A stretch of DNA of 33,594 nucleotides from an uncultured Oscillospiraceae bacterium (GTDB taxonomy: Bacteria; Bacillota; Clostridia; Oscillospirales; Oscillospiraceae), in assembly GCA_934589065.1 (NCBI GenBank), contig CAKTNN010000023.1:1-33594 (forward strand). The letters are read 5' to 3'. Position numbers and translations under genes: made by a program. Shown piece by piece: positions 1-7,974 of the stretch; position 1 is the stretch's first letter, and every line of letters starts with the position of its first letter. The notes under the pieces are model-generated. The model did no database searches and was not told where the DNA came from. It saw only the letters and a list, made by a program, of their open reading frames with translations.

Positions 1-180
1 GGGGAGTCTCTGCGTGTCCAAATTACACAACGGTTTCGTTGAATGATGCGGCCTGACTTTCTATGATTTTCCGTTCAGCCGGACAGAGTTGTTTGCGGAA
101 ACGCGAAGACAACTCATCTGTCACACGCTTCGCGTGCGCCACCTTCCCTATTAGGGAAGGCAAGGCGGCAGCGCCGCGCC
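1..180. repeat. Dispersed intergenic repeat, module A copy 1
   Basis: This unit of about 180 bases recurs at 336-517 and 20287-20466 in the same orientation with only scattered substitutions. It may continue left of the window. Internal structure includes a small hairpin CACGCTTCGCGTG and a palindrome CCTTCCCTATTAGGGAAGG near its right end, followed by a GC-rich inverted repeat. Open frames running through it exist only because it is GC-rich. They lack ribosome sites and occur at each copy, so I do not call genes here. Confidence 0.85.
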
Positions 181-218
181 CCGTGCCATGGTGAACCAGC
201 GCCGCATACCCCTTCTTT

Positions 219-283
219 GTCATTGCGAACCAGTCCTCAGACTGGTATGGCAATCTTAGCCCTCCCGGCTCGCAATGACGAAG
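219..283. repeat. Palindromic repeat, module B, with outer inverted repeat
   Basis: The core has the form GTCATTGCGAACCAGT, a short spacer, then ACTGGTATGGCAATC. It recurs at 20193-20231 and 20504-20542 with different spacers. Here the core is also enclosed by an outer inverted repeat: CTTTGTCATTGCGA before it, and TCGCAATGACGAAG at about 270-283. The ability to form a hairpin with a variable loop resembles REP-type elements of other bacteria. The family is not identified. Confidence 0.8.
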
Positions 284-298
284 GGCGCGCAGCGCCTT

Positions 299-335
299 GG
301 CCTCCCTACAGGGGGAGCCAAAGCAAAGCGAGACT
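299..335. repeat. Repeat module C
   Basis: This 37-base unit begins with GCCTCCCTACAGGGGGAG and ends with GCGAGACT. It is repeated with one substitution at 20251-20286. In both places it sits directly against the left end of module A, so C and A behave as one composite unit. Confidence 0.8.
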
Positions 336-517
336 GGGGAGTCTCTGCGTGTCCAAATTACACAACGTTTCCGCTGAATGATGCGGCCTGACTTTCTATG
401 GTTTTTCTGTTCAACGGGACAGAGTTGTTTGCGGAAACGTGAAGACAACTCATCCGTCACACGCTTCGCGTGTGCCACCTTCCCTACTAGGGAAGGCAAG
501 GCGGCTGCGCCGCGCCG
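336..517. repeat. Dispersed intergenic repeat, module A copy 2
   Basis: This is the second copy of the unit at 1-180, close to identical over its length. The central palindrome is CCTTCCCTACTAGGGAAGG, where copy 1 has TATTAG; the middle-base change preserves the stem, as expected if structure rather than coding is maintained. Confidence 0.85.
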
Positions 518-548
518 CCACTGCCCATCAGGAGAGGAACTTGCAATC
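516..548. repeat. Repeat module D
   Basis: This segment contains CCATCAGGAGAGG followed by ACTTGCAATC. It matches 20610-20644, where a full CCCTCTCC-ATCA-GGAGAGGG hairpin is present. In this copy the left arm is degenerate. The stretch from 549 to 663 shows no gene and nothing else recognisable. Confidence 0.65.
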
Positions 549-663
549 CCTCAGTCAGCCTGGCATTTGACAGCTCCTTTTACACAAGGGAGCCGCTACA
601 GTGCCGTTCAATCAAGGCTGTACCACGTTTTTCGTCATTGCGCGACGATATCCACATTCGTGC

Positions 664-692
664 AAAAAATCCCACGCCGTTTGGGGCGTGGG
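664..692 (-). terminator. Intrinsic terminator of the HAD phosphatase gene
   Basis: CCCACGCC pairs with GGCGTGGG around a six-base loop. On the minus strand the stem is followed by six T residues. It lies directly after the stop codon of the minus-strand HAD gene. Confidence 0.85.
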
Positions 693-698
693 ACTGTT

Positions 699-1490
699 TT
701 ACTTTGCTTTGGCGGCGCCGGGGATATCCCCAACTCCGTTCAGGATCATCGTGGGCTGATAGGCAAAGGCCTTGGGGGTGTTCCGGTCGGATACGCCGGA
801 GAGCACCAGCACCGTATCAATGCCGCTTTCCGTACCGGCAATGATGTCCGTATCCATCCGGTCGCCGATGACCACCGCCTCTTCGGAGTGGCAGCCCAGC
901 AGCCGCAGGCCGGTGCGCATCATCAGGGGGTTGGGCTTGCCGCAGAAATAGGCCTGCTTGCCGGTAGCCATCTCCACCGGGGAGATGAGCGCCCGGCAGG
1001 CGGGGGCAATGCCGCACTCAATATTGCCGGATACATCGGAATTTGCGCCGATGAGCTTCGCCCCGCCCAGTACCAGATTTACGGCCCGGGTCAGGGTATC
1101 CAGGGAATAGGTGCGGCCCTCGCCGATGACCACATACTCCGGGTTCACATCGTTCATGGTGATGCCCGCATCATACAGGGCATTCAGCAGGCCCGCCTCG
1201 CCGATGACGAAGGCGGAGCAGCCGGGGGCCTGGGCCTTTAAAAATTCTGCCGTTGCCAGAGCGCTGGTATAAAAGTGCTCCTCCGGTACGCTCAGGCCCA
1301 TGCGTTCCAGCTTCTGGCCCAGCTCTCTGGGGGTCATGCCGCTGTTATTGGTCAGGAACAGGTATTCCTTATTTTCTCTTTGCAGCCACTGGACAAACTC
1401 CACCGCCCCAGGCAGCACCCGATTGCCATGGTAGAGCACACCGTCCATGTCGCAGATAAATCCTTTTTTAGCTGTAAAATCAATCTTCAT
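699..1490 (-). CDS. HAD-IIA family hydrolase (NagD-like sugar/nucleotide phosphatase)
   Basis: This 263-residue cytosolic protein is a full-length HAD superfamily phosphatase of subfamily IIA (NagD/AraL/PgpP type). Motif I is D14-M-D16-G-V, with the nucleophile and acid aspartates. FLTNNSG near residue 46 is the characteristic IIA motif II. The later GDRMDTDI supplies the acidic magnesium-binding motif. The family removes phosphate from small sugar phosphates, nucleotides or related metabolites; the actual substrate cannot be read from sequence. The start is supported by AGGAGG about seven bases upstream of the ATG. It is monocistronic: a terminator follows at once and the next gene runs the other way. 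Confidence 0.92.
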   Translation of the reverse strand: MKIDFTAKKGFICDMDGVLYHGNRVLPGAVEFVQWLQRENKEYLFLTNNSGMTPRELGQKLERMGLSVPEEHFYTSALATAEFLKAQAPGCSAFVIGEAGLLNALYDAGITMNDVNPEYVVIGEGRTYSLDTLTRAVNLVLGGAKLIGANSDVSGNIECGIAPACRALISPVEMATGKQAYFCGKPNPLMMRTGLRLLGCHSEEAVVIGDRMDTDIIAGTESGIDTVLVLSGVSDRNTPKAFAYQPTMILNGVGDIPGAAKAK

Positions 1491-1615
1491 TTCACATTCC
1501 TCCTTGATACTCCATATTACAGCTATACCATACCACCTTTATGTAAAAGAGAAAAGGGAAGCTGAGTAAAGGAAATGTAAAATCTTGACACAGGATTTAC
1601 AAAGCCACGCATGAC

Positions 1616-1664
1616 GGGGAAGGCCAGGCGCTTCGCCGCGCCGTGTTATTGCACACCAGTCTTC
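1616..1664. repeat. Decayed copy of the module A/B junction
   Basis: GGGGAAGGCCAGGCG, CGCCGCGCCGTG and then TTATTGCACACCAGTC align in order with the end of module A and the following half of module B at about 20449-20483. Several substitutions separate the two. It looks like an old fragment of the composite repeat. Confidence 0.6.
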
Positions 1665-1719
1665 CATGAACGCCAGGAAGACGCCTGCGGGCAAATATGC
1701 GTTCTTTCCCTGCTGTTCA

Positions 1720-1749
1720 TTGACAGAAAGAAGGACGTTATGGTATAAT
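1720..1749 (+). promoter_or_regulatory. Vegetative promoter for the glycosyltransferase-capE pair
   Basis: A perfect TTGACA at 1720-1725 is followed after 18 bases by a perfect TATAAT at 1744-1749. The start codon of the glycosyltransferase lies about 43 bases downstream of the -10 box. Confidence 0.88.
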
Positions 1750-1792
1750 AAGCCGATACGAAATGCACACACCCCTGAAAAGAGAGGGATTT

Positions 1793-2902
1793 ATGAATAA
1801 ACAACTTCCAAAGGTTCTCTTCCTGGCAAATATTCCCTCCCCTTACCGGGTGGAATTTTTCAATGCCCTGAGCCGGGATTGCGATCTGACTGTTTTGTAT
1901 CAGCTGCATAGCTCTGCCGAGCGGGACAAGCAGTGGACTGCCCAGGCGTCCTCCACCTATCGCCAGGTTTTTCTCCGGGGGCAGGCCACCGCCGTGGATA
2001 AGGCCTTCTGCCCCGGGGTTACCGCGTGGCTGAAAAAGGGATGGGATGCCATCTTCATTTCCGGCAATACTTCCCCTACGGAGCTCTGGGCCATTGCCTG
2101 GTGCAAGCTGCACCGCGTGCACTACTGCCTGGAAGCCGACGGCGGCTTTGCCGGTTCCGGCTCCGGCCCCAAGGAATGGATCAAGCACCGGGCCGTGCGA
2201 AACGCCAGGGTATACCTGTCCACCTGCCGGGGGCTGGATCAATATTTTCTGCACTACGGCGCCGACCCGGAGCGCATCCGCCGCTACCGGTTCTCCTCCC
2301 TGACGGAGAAGGACATTCTCCCCCGGTGCTTGACCCGGGAGGAAAAGCAGACCATTCGCCAGGCGCTTGGCATCCGGGAGGAACGGATGATTCTCACCGT
2401 AGGGCAATTTATCCCCCGAAAGGGCATTGATCTGCTGCTAAAGGCTGCCAACGGGATGGATAAAAACATCGGCATTTATATCATCGGCGGCGCACCTACG
2501 GAGGAATACCTGAATTACGCCAGAGAGAACGACCTGACGGAAGTCCATTTTGTGGATTTCCAGCCGAAGGAGCAGCTCCGGCAGTATTATCTGGCTGCCG
2601 ACCTCTTTGTGCTGCCCACCCGGGAGGATATCTGGGGCCTGGTTGTAAACGAGGCCATGGCCTGCGGCCTGGGGGTGGTCACCACCAACCGGTGCAATGC
2701 CGGCCTGGAGCTCATCCGCAATGGGGAAAACGGCTACCTTGTAGAGGTAGAGGATGTCCATGCTCTGCGGGAGGCGATGACCCAAGCTCTGGATAACCCG
2801 GAGAAGCTGGGGGCTTCCGCCCTGGAAACCATCCGCCCCTACACCATACAGGCTATGGCGGATGACCACATTACACATATTCTGGAATTATCCCAGAAAT
2901 AG
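1793..2902 (+). CDS. Glycosyltransferase family 4 (GT-B fold)
   Basis: This protein of about 369 residues is a retaining GT-B glycosyltransferase. Its first strand MNKQLPKVLFLANIPSPYR is the usual acceptor-domain opening. GQFIPRKGIDLL marks the start of the nucleotide-sugar domain. EDIWGLVVNEAMACG carries the conserved E-x7-E donor-binding motif. I chose the ATG at 1793 over the in-frame ATG at 1763 because AGAGAGGG stands just before it and the upstream one has no ribosome site. The gene is co-transcribed with the CapE-like gene 15 bases downstream, so its product probably adds a sugar during cell-surface glycan assembly. Donor and acceptor are unknown. Confidence 0.9.
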   Translation: MNKQLPKVLFLANIPSPYRVEFFNALSRDCDLTVLYQLHSSAERDKQWTAQASSTYRQVFLRGQATAVDKAFCPGVTAWLKKGWDAIFISGNTSPTELWAIAWCKLHRVHYCLEADGGFAGSGSGPKEWIKHRAVRNARVYLSTCRGLDQYFLHYGADPERIRRYRFSSLTEKDILPRCLTREEKQTIRQALGIREERMILTVGQFIPRKGIDLLLKAANGMDKNIGIYIIGGAPTEEYLNYARENDLTEVHFVDFQPKEQLRQYYLAADLFVLPTREDIWGLVVNEAMACGLGVVTTNRCNAGLELIRNGENGYLVEVEDVHALREAMTQALDNPEKLGASALETIRPYTIQAMADDHITHILELSQK

Positions 2903-2917
2903 AAAGGAAACACAACT

Positions 2918-3964
2918 ATGTCTGAATTTTCCGGCGCGACCCTTATGATCACCGGCGGAACCGGCTCTTTCGGCAACACCGTGCTGAAGCACTTTTTGGA
3001 TACCGACATCGGTCAGATTCGCATTTTTTCCAGAGATGAGAAGAAGCAGGACGATATGCGCCACCTGCTCCAGGCCACCCATCCGGATTCCGCCCACAAG
3101 GTCAAGTTTTACGTGGGGGATGTGCGGGATCCCCAGTCCATCCGGGACGCGATGCCCGGGGTAGACTATATTTTCCACGCCGCCGCTCTGAAGCAGGTGC
3201 CTTCCTGCGAATTTTTCCCCATGCAGGCGGTGAAGACCAACGTAGAGGGCACAGACAATATGCTCCATGCCGCCATTGATGCCGGGGTCAAGCGGGTGGT
3301 CTGCCTGTCCACCGACAAGGCGGCCTACCCCATTAACGCCATGGGCATTTCCAAGGCCATGATGGAGCACGTGATCTATGCCAATGCCCGGGTCGCCGCA
3401 GAACGGGGCGGCACCACCATTTGCTGCACCCGCTACGGAAACGTGATGTGTTCCCGGGGCAGCGTCATCCCGCTGTTTATTGACCAGATCCATGCCGGAA
3501 GCCCCATCACCATCACCGACCCCAACATGACCCGGTTCCTCATGAACCTGGACGAGGCGGTTGACCTGGTCAAGTTTGCCTTTACCAATGCCAACCCCGG
3601 CGACCTGTTCATCCAGAAGGCCGATGCCTCCACCATTGGCGACCTTGCCAAGGCGGTGCAGCAGCTGTTTGGGGACACCGGCACCAATATCATCGGCACG
3701 CGCCACGGGGAAAAGCTCTACGAAACCCTGATGACCCGGGAAGAGCGGCTCCGGGCGGAGGATATGGGGAACTATTTCCGGGTAGCCGCCGACAGCCGTG
3801 ACCTGAACTACGATAAGTTTGTGGTGCAGGGCCAGGTGCACACCGAGGCCGATGAAGCCTACACCAGCCACAATACCGTCCGGCTGGACGTGGAGGGCAC
3901 GGTGAAGAAACTGCTGACCACGGATTATGTAAACGAGGAGCTTGCCGGTATCCGGCACAGCTGA
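2918..3964 (+). CDS. capE: UDP-N-acetylglucosamine 4,6-dehydratase/5-epimerase (CapE/FnlA/WbjB type)
   Basis: This 348-residue extended short-chain dehydrogenase has the NAD(P) loop GGTGSFG at residues 13-19. It carries the family signatures RIFSRDEKKQDDMRH, HAAALKQVPSCEFFP and IGTRHGEKLYETL. The catalytic site reads M142-x3-K146: methionine replaces the usual tyrosine, as is known for the inverting dehydratase/epimerase CapE. The family converts UDP-GlcNAc to the 4-keto-6-deoxy sugar that leads to UDP-N-acetyl-L-fucosamine. The usual partners CapF/FnlB and CapG/FnlC are not in this window, so either they lie elsewhere or the product enters another route. It forms a two-gene operon with the preceding glycosyltransferase. 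Confidence 0.9.
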   Translation: MSEFSGATLMITGGTGSFGNTVLKHFLDTDIGQIRIFSRDEKKQDDMRHLLQATHPDSAHKVKFYVGDVRDPQSIRDAMPGVDYIFHAAALKQVPSCEFFPMQAVKTNVEGTDNMLHAAIDAGVKRVVCLSTDKAAYPINAMGISKAMMEHVIYANARVAAERGGTTICCTRYGNVMCSRGSVIPLFIDQIHAGSPITITDPNMTRFLMNLDEAVDLVKFAFTNANPGDLFIQKADASTIGDLAKAVQQLFGDTGTNIIGTRHGEKLYETLMTREERLRAEDMGNYFRVAADSRDLNYDKFVVQGQVHTEADEAYTSHNTVRLDVEGTVKKLLTTDYVNEELAGIRHS

Positions 3965-4000
3965 TGGGCAGACGCCTGCCCAAGGCACGCACGCAAAGGC

Positions 4001-4047
4001 AATACCCGCAGCGCCGGAATTTGCTCCGGCAGCTGCGGGTATTTTTT
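4001..4047 (+). terminator. Intrinsic terminator after capE
   Basis: AATACCCGCAGC pairs with GCTGCGGGTATT around an inner GCCGGAATTTGCTCCGGC stem-loop, followed by a T-run. The stem also lies just past the end of the convergent kinase gene and may serve both, although the T-run on the minus side is poor. Confidence 0.85.
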
Positions 4048-4049
4048 GC

Positions 4050-6191
4050 TTACTTTTTGTACTTTGCCAGGGTGCGGTACAGGGCCACGGGGTCAACGGG
4101 CTTTGTAAGGTGCTCGTTCATTCCCACTTCAAATACCTTTTCCCGGTCTTGGGCAAAGGCGTTTGCGGTCATGGCAATAATGGGGATGGTTTTTGCATCC
4201 TCTCTGGGGAGGTTCCGGATGGCTTTTGTCGCTTCTATTCCGTCCATCACCGGCATCATGATGTCCATCAGAATGGCATCGAATGTGCCGGGGGCAGAGG
4301 CGGCAACAAGCTCCACGGCAAGCTGCCCATTGGTTACGGAGGAAACCTGAACCCCTTCGTATTCCAGCATACTCTGGGCAATTTCCAGATTCAGGGCGTT
4401 GTCCTCCACAATGAGCACCCGCATTCCCCGGATGCTCTTCTGGGGCGCTTCCTCCGGCACCTGGGCCGAAACGGGGTTCGGATCCAGCGCAAAGGTCAGG
4501 TGAACGGTAAAGCTTGTGCCTACGCCCAGGGTGCTTTCCACATCGATGGTACCGTCCATCATTTTTACCAGGTTGTAGACGATGGACATTCCCAGGCCCG
4601 TGCCCTGGTAGACGGTGCGCACATTGTCACCCTCCTGGACAAAGGGCTGATATAGCTGCTCCCGCACGAACTCCGGACGCATCCCAATGCCGGTATCGCT
4701 GACGCGGAACAGAAATTCTCCCTGGGAGTCGGTGGAAGATACCTCCTGCACCACAAGATCGATGTGACCGCCCTCTTTGTTGTATTTCAGGGCGTTGCTC
4801 ACGAGATTCAGGAGAATCCGGCGCAGCTGCATCGGGCTGCCCACAAGGTTTGGATGGGTAACGGATGCGGTAAGGGAAAAGACCGTGTGCTTTTCGTTGG
4901 GCAAATCCTCCACGATATGGCGGATGGCGGAAAGCTCTGCATTCAGGTCAAAGGGCTTGTGTTCCAGTTTCACATCCCCGTATTCCAGCTCGCTCATATC
5001 CAGCACATCGTTTAATAGGGACAATAGGTGGGCGGAGGCCAGATCGATTTTGTTCAGGCATTCATCGATCATAGCCGGGTCTTGCTCGTTTTTCCGGATT
5101 TTCCCCACCATGCCCATAATGCCGTTGAGGGGCGTGCGGATGTCGTGGCTCATGTTGGACAGAAAGCGGCTCTTAGCCTGGTTGGCCTGCTGTGCCTGCT
5201 CGTTGGATTTTTTCAGCTGCTGCTGATAGGACAGCAGGGACTGAATGTAGCTGTTTTGCTGGCGGGCATTGATGCCTGCGGCAATGCACAGGGAATAGGC
5301 GATGGCAAGGCTGAGGAAAAAGGTGACATAAACCAGCTGGTTGTTTTGCAGTACGTAGGAAAGAGAGCGGTCCCTCGTGAAGTTTGTCACCCATTTGGTT
5401 TTCAGGCGTCCGATGGTACCGTCTACGGACATCTCCTGCAAAACGGTGTTCAGCTTTTCGCTGAGCTCCGGCTGGGAATCGTCCACCGCTATGGCAGGGA
5501 AGCTGTAGGCAATGGCAACGCCCCGTTTCAGGTCAAAATTGTCCCGCTCGATGATCTTCGAGGCAACGGCGGCGTGGCAGATGCCGTAATCCGCTTCCCC
5601 CTGGGCCACTGCCTGGAGAATATCCGTATTGGTGTAGTATTCCAGATATTCGCAGTGCAGATCGTAGGTGGTTTCAATTACGGAGCGGGCCATCAGCGCC
5701 ACCCGCTTGCCGGCAAGACCGGCAGCACTGCTGAGGGTTTCCTTCCCGTAGACGCAGAGCTCATCGGAGCATATAGGGATGGTGCGGAGCGTGCCCTGCA
5801 TATTGGAGAAAATTTCCAGCCCCAGCAGCACATCGGTGGATCTGTTTTCCAGCATGGCGCGGCACTCCAGCCATTCGCCGGTTTTGAATTCCAGGCGTAT
5901 ACCCAGCCGGTTGGCAGCCTCTGTCATGATTTCAATATACAGCCCCGAGAGCTCTCCTTTTTGATTGATATAGGAGTTCGGGCAGAAGTCGTAATCCGCA
6001 GCCACCCGAAAGACGGGGGCTGACGGGTCGGTGGTCATGGCCTCGGTTTCCAGAACGGGCTCTTTGGAAAAGACGCCCATTTGTACAGCCGTAAAGATAA
6101 CCGGGACGAAAATTCCCAGCAGCGTCAGAAAAATCAAAATTCCGGAATAGAGCCGATGGGCGGGTGTCCTCCGATTTTCTGAATGTTTCAT
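4050..6191 (-). CDS. Hybrid sensor histidine kinase with solute-binding (SBP_bac_3) sensor domain
   Basis: This BvgS/EvgS-like kinase of about 713 residues starts with a membrane segment at 17-38. An extracytoplasmic solute-binding-protein-type domain follows at about 58-268, then a second membrane segment at 287-307 and a short coiled region. The kinase core has the phosphoacceptor histidine in SHDIRTPLNG (H349), N-box NALKYN (about 466), DTGIGM and GTGLGMSIV. The C-terminal receiver has acidic VEDN and phosphoacceptor D643 in LMDIMMPVMDG. There is no Hpt domain and no adjacent response regulator, so its output partner is elsewhere. The start at 6191 follows an AAAGGA site; an open frame extends 38 codons further up without support. 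The sensor probably binds an amino acid or similar small solute, by family analogy only. Confidence 0.92.
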   Translation of the reverse strand: MKHSENRRTPAHRLYSGILIFLTLLGIFVPVIFTAVQMGVFSKEPVLETEAMTTDPSAPVFRVAADYDFCPNSYINQKGELSGLYIEIMTEAANRLGIRLEFKTGEWLECRAMLENRSTDVLLGLEIFSNMQGTLRTIPICSDELCVYGKETLSSAAGLAGKRVALMARSVIETTYDLHCEYLEYYTNTDILQAVAQGEADYGICHAAVASKIIERDNFDLKRGVAIAYSFPAIAVDDSQPELSEKLNTVLQEMSVDGTIGRLKTKWVTNFTRDRSLSYVLQNNQLVYVTFFLSLAIAYSLCIAAGINARQQNSYIQSLLSYQQQLKKSNEQAQQANQAKSRFLSNMSHDIRTPLNGIMGMVGKIRKNEQDPAMIDECLNKIDLASAHLLSLLNDVLDMSELEYGDVKLEHKPFDLNAELSAIRHIVEDLPNEKHTVFSLTASVTHPNLVGSPMQLRRILLNLVSNALKYNKEGGHIDLVVQEVSSTDSQGEFLFRVSDTGIGMRPEFVREQLYQPFVQEGDNVRTVYQGTGLGMSIVYNLVKMMDGTIDVESTLGVGTSFTVHLTFALDPNPVSAQVPEEAPQKSIRGMRVLIVEDNALNLEIAQSMLEYEGVQVSSVTNGQLAVELVAASAPGTFDAILMDIMMPVMDGIEATKAIRNLPREDAKTIPIIAMTANAFAQDREKVFEVGMNEHLTKPVDPVALYRTLAKYKK

Positions 6192-6295
6192 AGTATCATC
6201 CTTTCCGGAATGAGGCAAGAAACGTGGCAGATCAGTCTGCACGGGCCCAAAATCAGGGCCATGCCGCGTCCTTAGGCGCACCCCTTTACACCTTA

Positions 6296-6324
6296 AGGAT
6301 ACCAAATATTCGGAAAATTCGCAA
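6296..6324 (-). promoter_or_regulatory. Candidate promoter for the hybrid kinase gene
   Basis: On the minus strand TTGCGA (6324-6319) is separated by 17 bases from TATCCT (6301-6296). Both boxes are moderate matches. This leaves a leader of about 100 bases before the kinase ATG. Confidence 0.45.
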
Positions 6325-6331
6325 TACTTTT

Positions 6332-7360
6332 TTATTCCTCTCCCGTCAGCAGCTGCTTTACGGCCTGGGCAAGAATGGGAATGGCGGCCTGGGCCTCCGC
6401 CTGGGTGTTCCCTGCGCCGCCGATCTCTACGATCAGGCAGCCGGGGGACAAATCCTGGTTAAACCGCTGAGGGCGCAGGCAGGTGGGACGGGTAATGCCG
6501 GGGGACAGGCGCTCCAGCAGGGCTTGCAGTTTCAGGGCCACGGACAGGTTCTCTTCCCAATTTGGGTGCACCAGCCCCCGGGCATCTGTGCCCACCACCA
6601 GCATCAGCTGGGCAGTGTTTGCCGCCTGGGAAAGGGTGCGCAGCTGCCCGGAGGGGGTATCCGCCGCATCCCGGTGCAAATCCAGGGCAAGGACGATGGC
6701 GGGGTATTCCTTGATATATCCGTTCAGGGATTTTCGGGCGCTGCTGTAGGCCCCGTTGTAGGAAGGATAGTCGTGCACGCCCTCATCCCGCAGAACGGAA
6801 ATGCTCAGGTTTTCCAGCTCCTGCTGCAATTGCCTGCCCAGGGAAAGCATATTGTGCGCTGCATCCAGTGTGCGGTAGGCGGCGGTTTCCTGGTATGCTT
6901 CCGTCCCCTTGGTGTAGCTCTCCGTGGAATGGGTGCTGTAGATCAGCACCTGGGGCTCCGGACTTTCCGGAAAGGGCAGCGCCCGCAATAGAAGCTTTTC
7001 CGGATCCATGTTCAGCCCGGAGGTATTGTAGATCCTTAGGGCCGCCGCTTCTTCCTTGGTAAAGGGGGCGATTTTGCGCTTCTCCGGCTGGGTGGGTTCC
7101 GGAGGGACTGTGGTTTCCAGAGGAAGGGTGGTTTCCGGGATTTCCGGCGGGGGAGACTCCGGAGCATAGAGGATCTGCTCCTCAAAAGAAAAAGACCGGA
7201 CTGCCCGTCCGGTCTCTAAATATAGGAGGAAGTCCCGTATTTTTGGGGTATTCAGCACCGCCGCCGTTTTTGGGATTAGTCCCTCGGAAAACAGGCGCAG
7301 GATCAGGGCGCAGAGCAAAATGCTCAGCCCCAGCCGCAGGCTTTTTTCATACTGCCGCAC
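6332..7360 (-). CDS. spoIIP: Stage II sporulation protein P, engulfment peptidoglycan hydrolase
   Basis: This 342-residue protein has an N-terminal membrane anchor (about 10-30), a proline/threonine-rich linker (about 67-95) and a C-terminal SpoIIP amidase/endopeptidase domain from about 135. Recognisable segments are LIYSTHSTESY with the metal-site region, HDYPSYNGAYSSAR, LALDLHRDAA, MLVVGTDARGLVHPNWEENL and LSPGCLIVEIGGAGNT. SpoIIP cleaves cross-links and stem peptides during forespore engulfment with SpoIID and SpoIIM. Its presence is the main evidence that the organism is a spore former. The gene begins 21 bases after tadA and is probably co-transcribed with it. No mother-cell sigma factor site could be distinguished. 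Confidence 0.93.
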   Translation of the reverse strand: MRQYEKSLRLGLSILLCALILRLFSEGLIPKTAAVLNTPKIRDFLLYLETGRAVRSFSFEEQILYAPESPPPEIPETTLPLETTVPPEPTQPEKRKIAPFTKEEAAALRIYNTSGLNMDPEKLLLRALPFPESPEPQVLIYSTHSTESYTKGTEAYQETAAYRTLDAAHNMLSLGRQLQQELENLSISVLRDEGVHDYPSYNGAYSSARKSLNGYIKEYPAIVLALDLHRDAADTPSGQLRTLSQAANTAQLMLVVGTDARGLVHPNWEENLSVALKLQALLERLSPGITRPTCLRPQRFNQDLSPGCLIVEIGGAGNTQAEAQAAIPILAQAVKQLLTGEE

Positions 7361-7381
7361 AGGATTTCCCCCTTCAAAAAA

Positions 7382-7867
7382 TTACTGCTGCCGTCTCCGC
7401 CACTTGGGGCGGGTGCGCAGGCTCACCCGCAAATCCCGGAAAAATTCCCGCAGGAGCCGGGAGGATTCCTCCTCCATCAGTCCCCCTTCCATTTTGGGGT
7501 GGTGGTTAAACTCCATGGAGAACAAATCGCACACCGAGCCGCAGGCGCCGAACTTGCTGTCTCTTGCCCCGAATACCACCCGGGGAATCCGGGCCTGGAG
7601 GATTGCTCCGGCGCACATGGGGCAGGGCTCCAGCGTGACATACAGGGTGCACTGCCACAGCCGCCAGCCCCCAAGGGCCTGGCAGGCCTGGTTGATGGCC
7701 TCGATCTCCGCGTGGTACAGGGCGTTTTTTCCCTGCTCCCGGCGGTTGCAGCCCCGGCCCACAATTTTTCCGTCGCAGACGACCACGCAGCCCACGGGAA
7801 CTTCCCCCGCCTGGGCAGCCATCCGGGCCAAATCCAGGGCCTCCTGCATAAAATCCTTGTCTTCCAC
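7382..7867 (-). CDS. tadA: tRNA-specific adenosine deaminase
   Basis: This 161-residue zinc deaminase converts A34 to inosine in the anticodon wobble position, classically of tRNA-Arg(ACG). The active site is H52-A-E54 with the zinc ligands in P81-C82-P-M-C85. AGEVPVGCVVV and the C-terminal FNHHPKMEGG segment are typical of TadA rather than of cytidine or guanine deaminases. The start is GTG at 7867 with a GGAAGGA site eight bases upstream. It leads an operon with spoIIP. Confidence 0.94.
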   Translation of the reverse strand: MEDKDFMQEALDLARMAAQAGEVPVGCVVVCDGKIVGRGCNRREQGKNALYHAEIEAINQACQALGGWRLWQCTLYVTLEPCPMCAGAILQARIPRVVFGARDSKFGACGSVCDLFSMEFNHHPKMEGGLMEEESSRLLREFFRDLRVSLRTRPKWRRRQQ

Positions 7868-7896
7868 TTGCCGTATCCTTCCTGCTTTTTCTTCCC

Positions 7897-7925
7897 ATCA
7901 TAGCCCAGCCGCGGTCATCCGTCAA
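7897..7925 (-). promoter_or_regulatory. Promoter for tadA-spoIIP
   Basis: On the minus strand TTGACG (7925-7920) and TATGAT (7902-7897) are separated by exactly 17 bases, about 30 bases upstream of the tadA start. Confidence 0.75.
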
Positions 7926-7974
7926 GGAAAAGCATACCACCCTTCCCGGGAAAAATCTGCCGGAAGCCGTCCTC

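Larger units (their letters stand above)
1491..1792. other. Intergenic region: decayed repeat and outward promoter
   Basis: This gap of about 300 bases separates two divergent genes. I see no credible coding sequence. It holds a degenerate copy of the dispersed repeat at 1616-1664 and a strong rightward promoter at 1720-1749, annotated separately. Confidence 0.7.

Noticed and set aside
1..555. CRISPR array
   Set aside because: The repeats are long, mosaic and not evenly spaced, and there are no cas genes. The units occur in separated intergenic blocks.
23..1241. Open frames of up to about 290 codons across the left repeat block, some running into the HAD gene
   Set aside because: They follow repeat sequence or lie antisense to the HAD gene, lack ribosome sites, and the same frames recur at each repeat copy.
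2888..4096. 402-codon antisense frame opposite capE
   Set aside because: It overlaps a clear CapE-type gene, and its composition (Gly/His/Val-rich) is that of an antisense frame.
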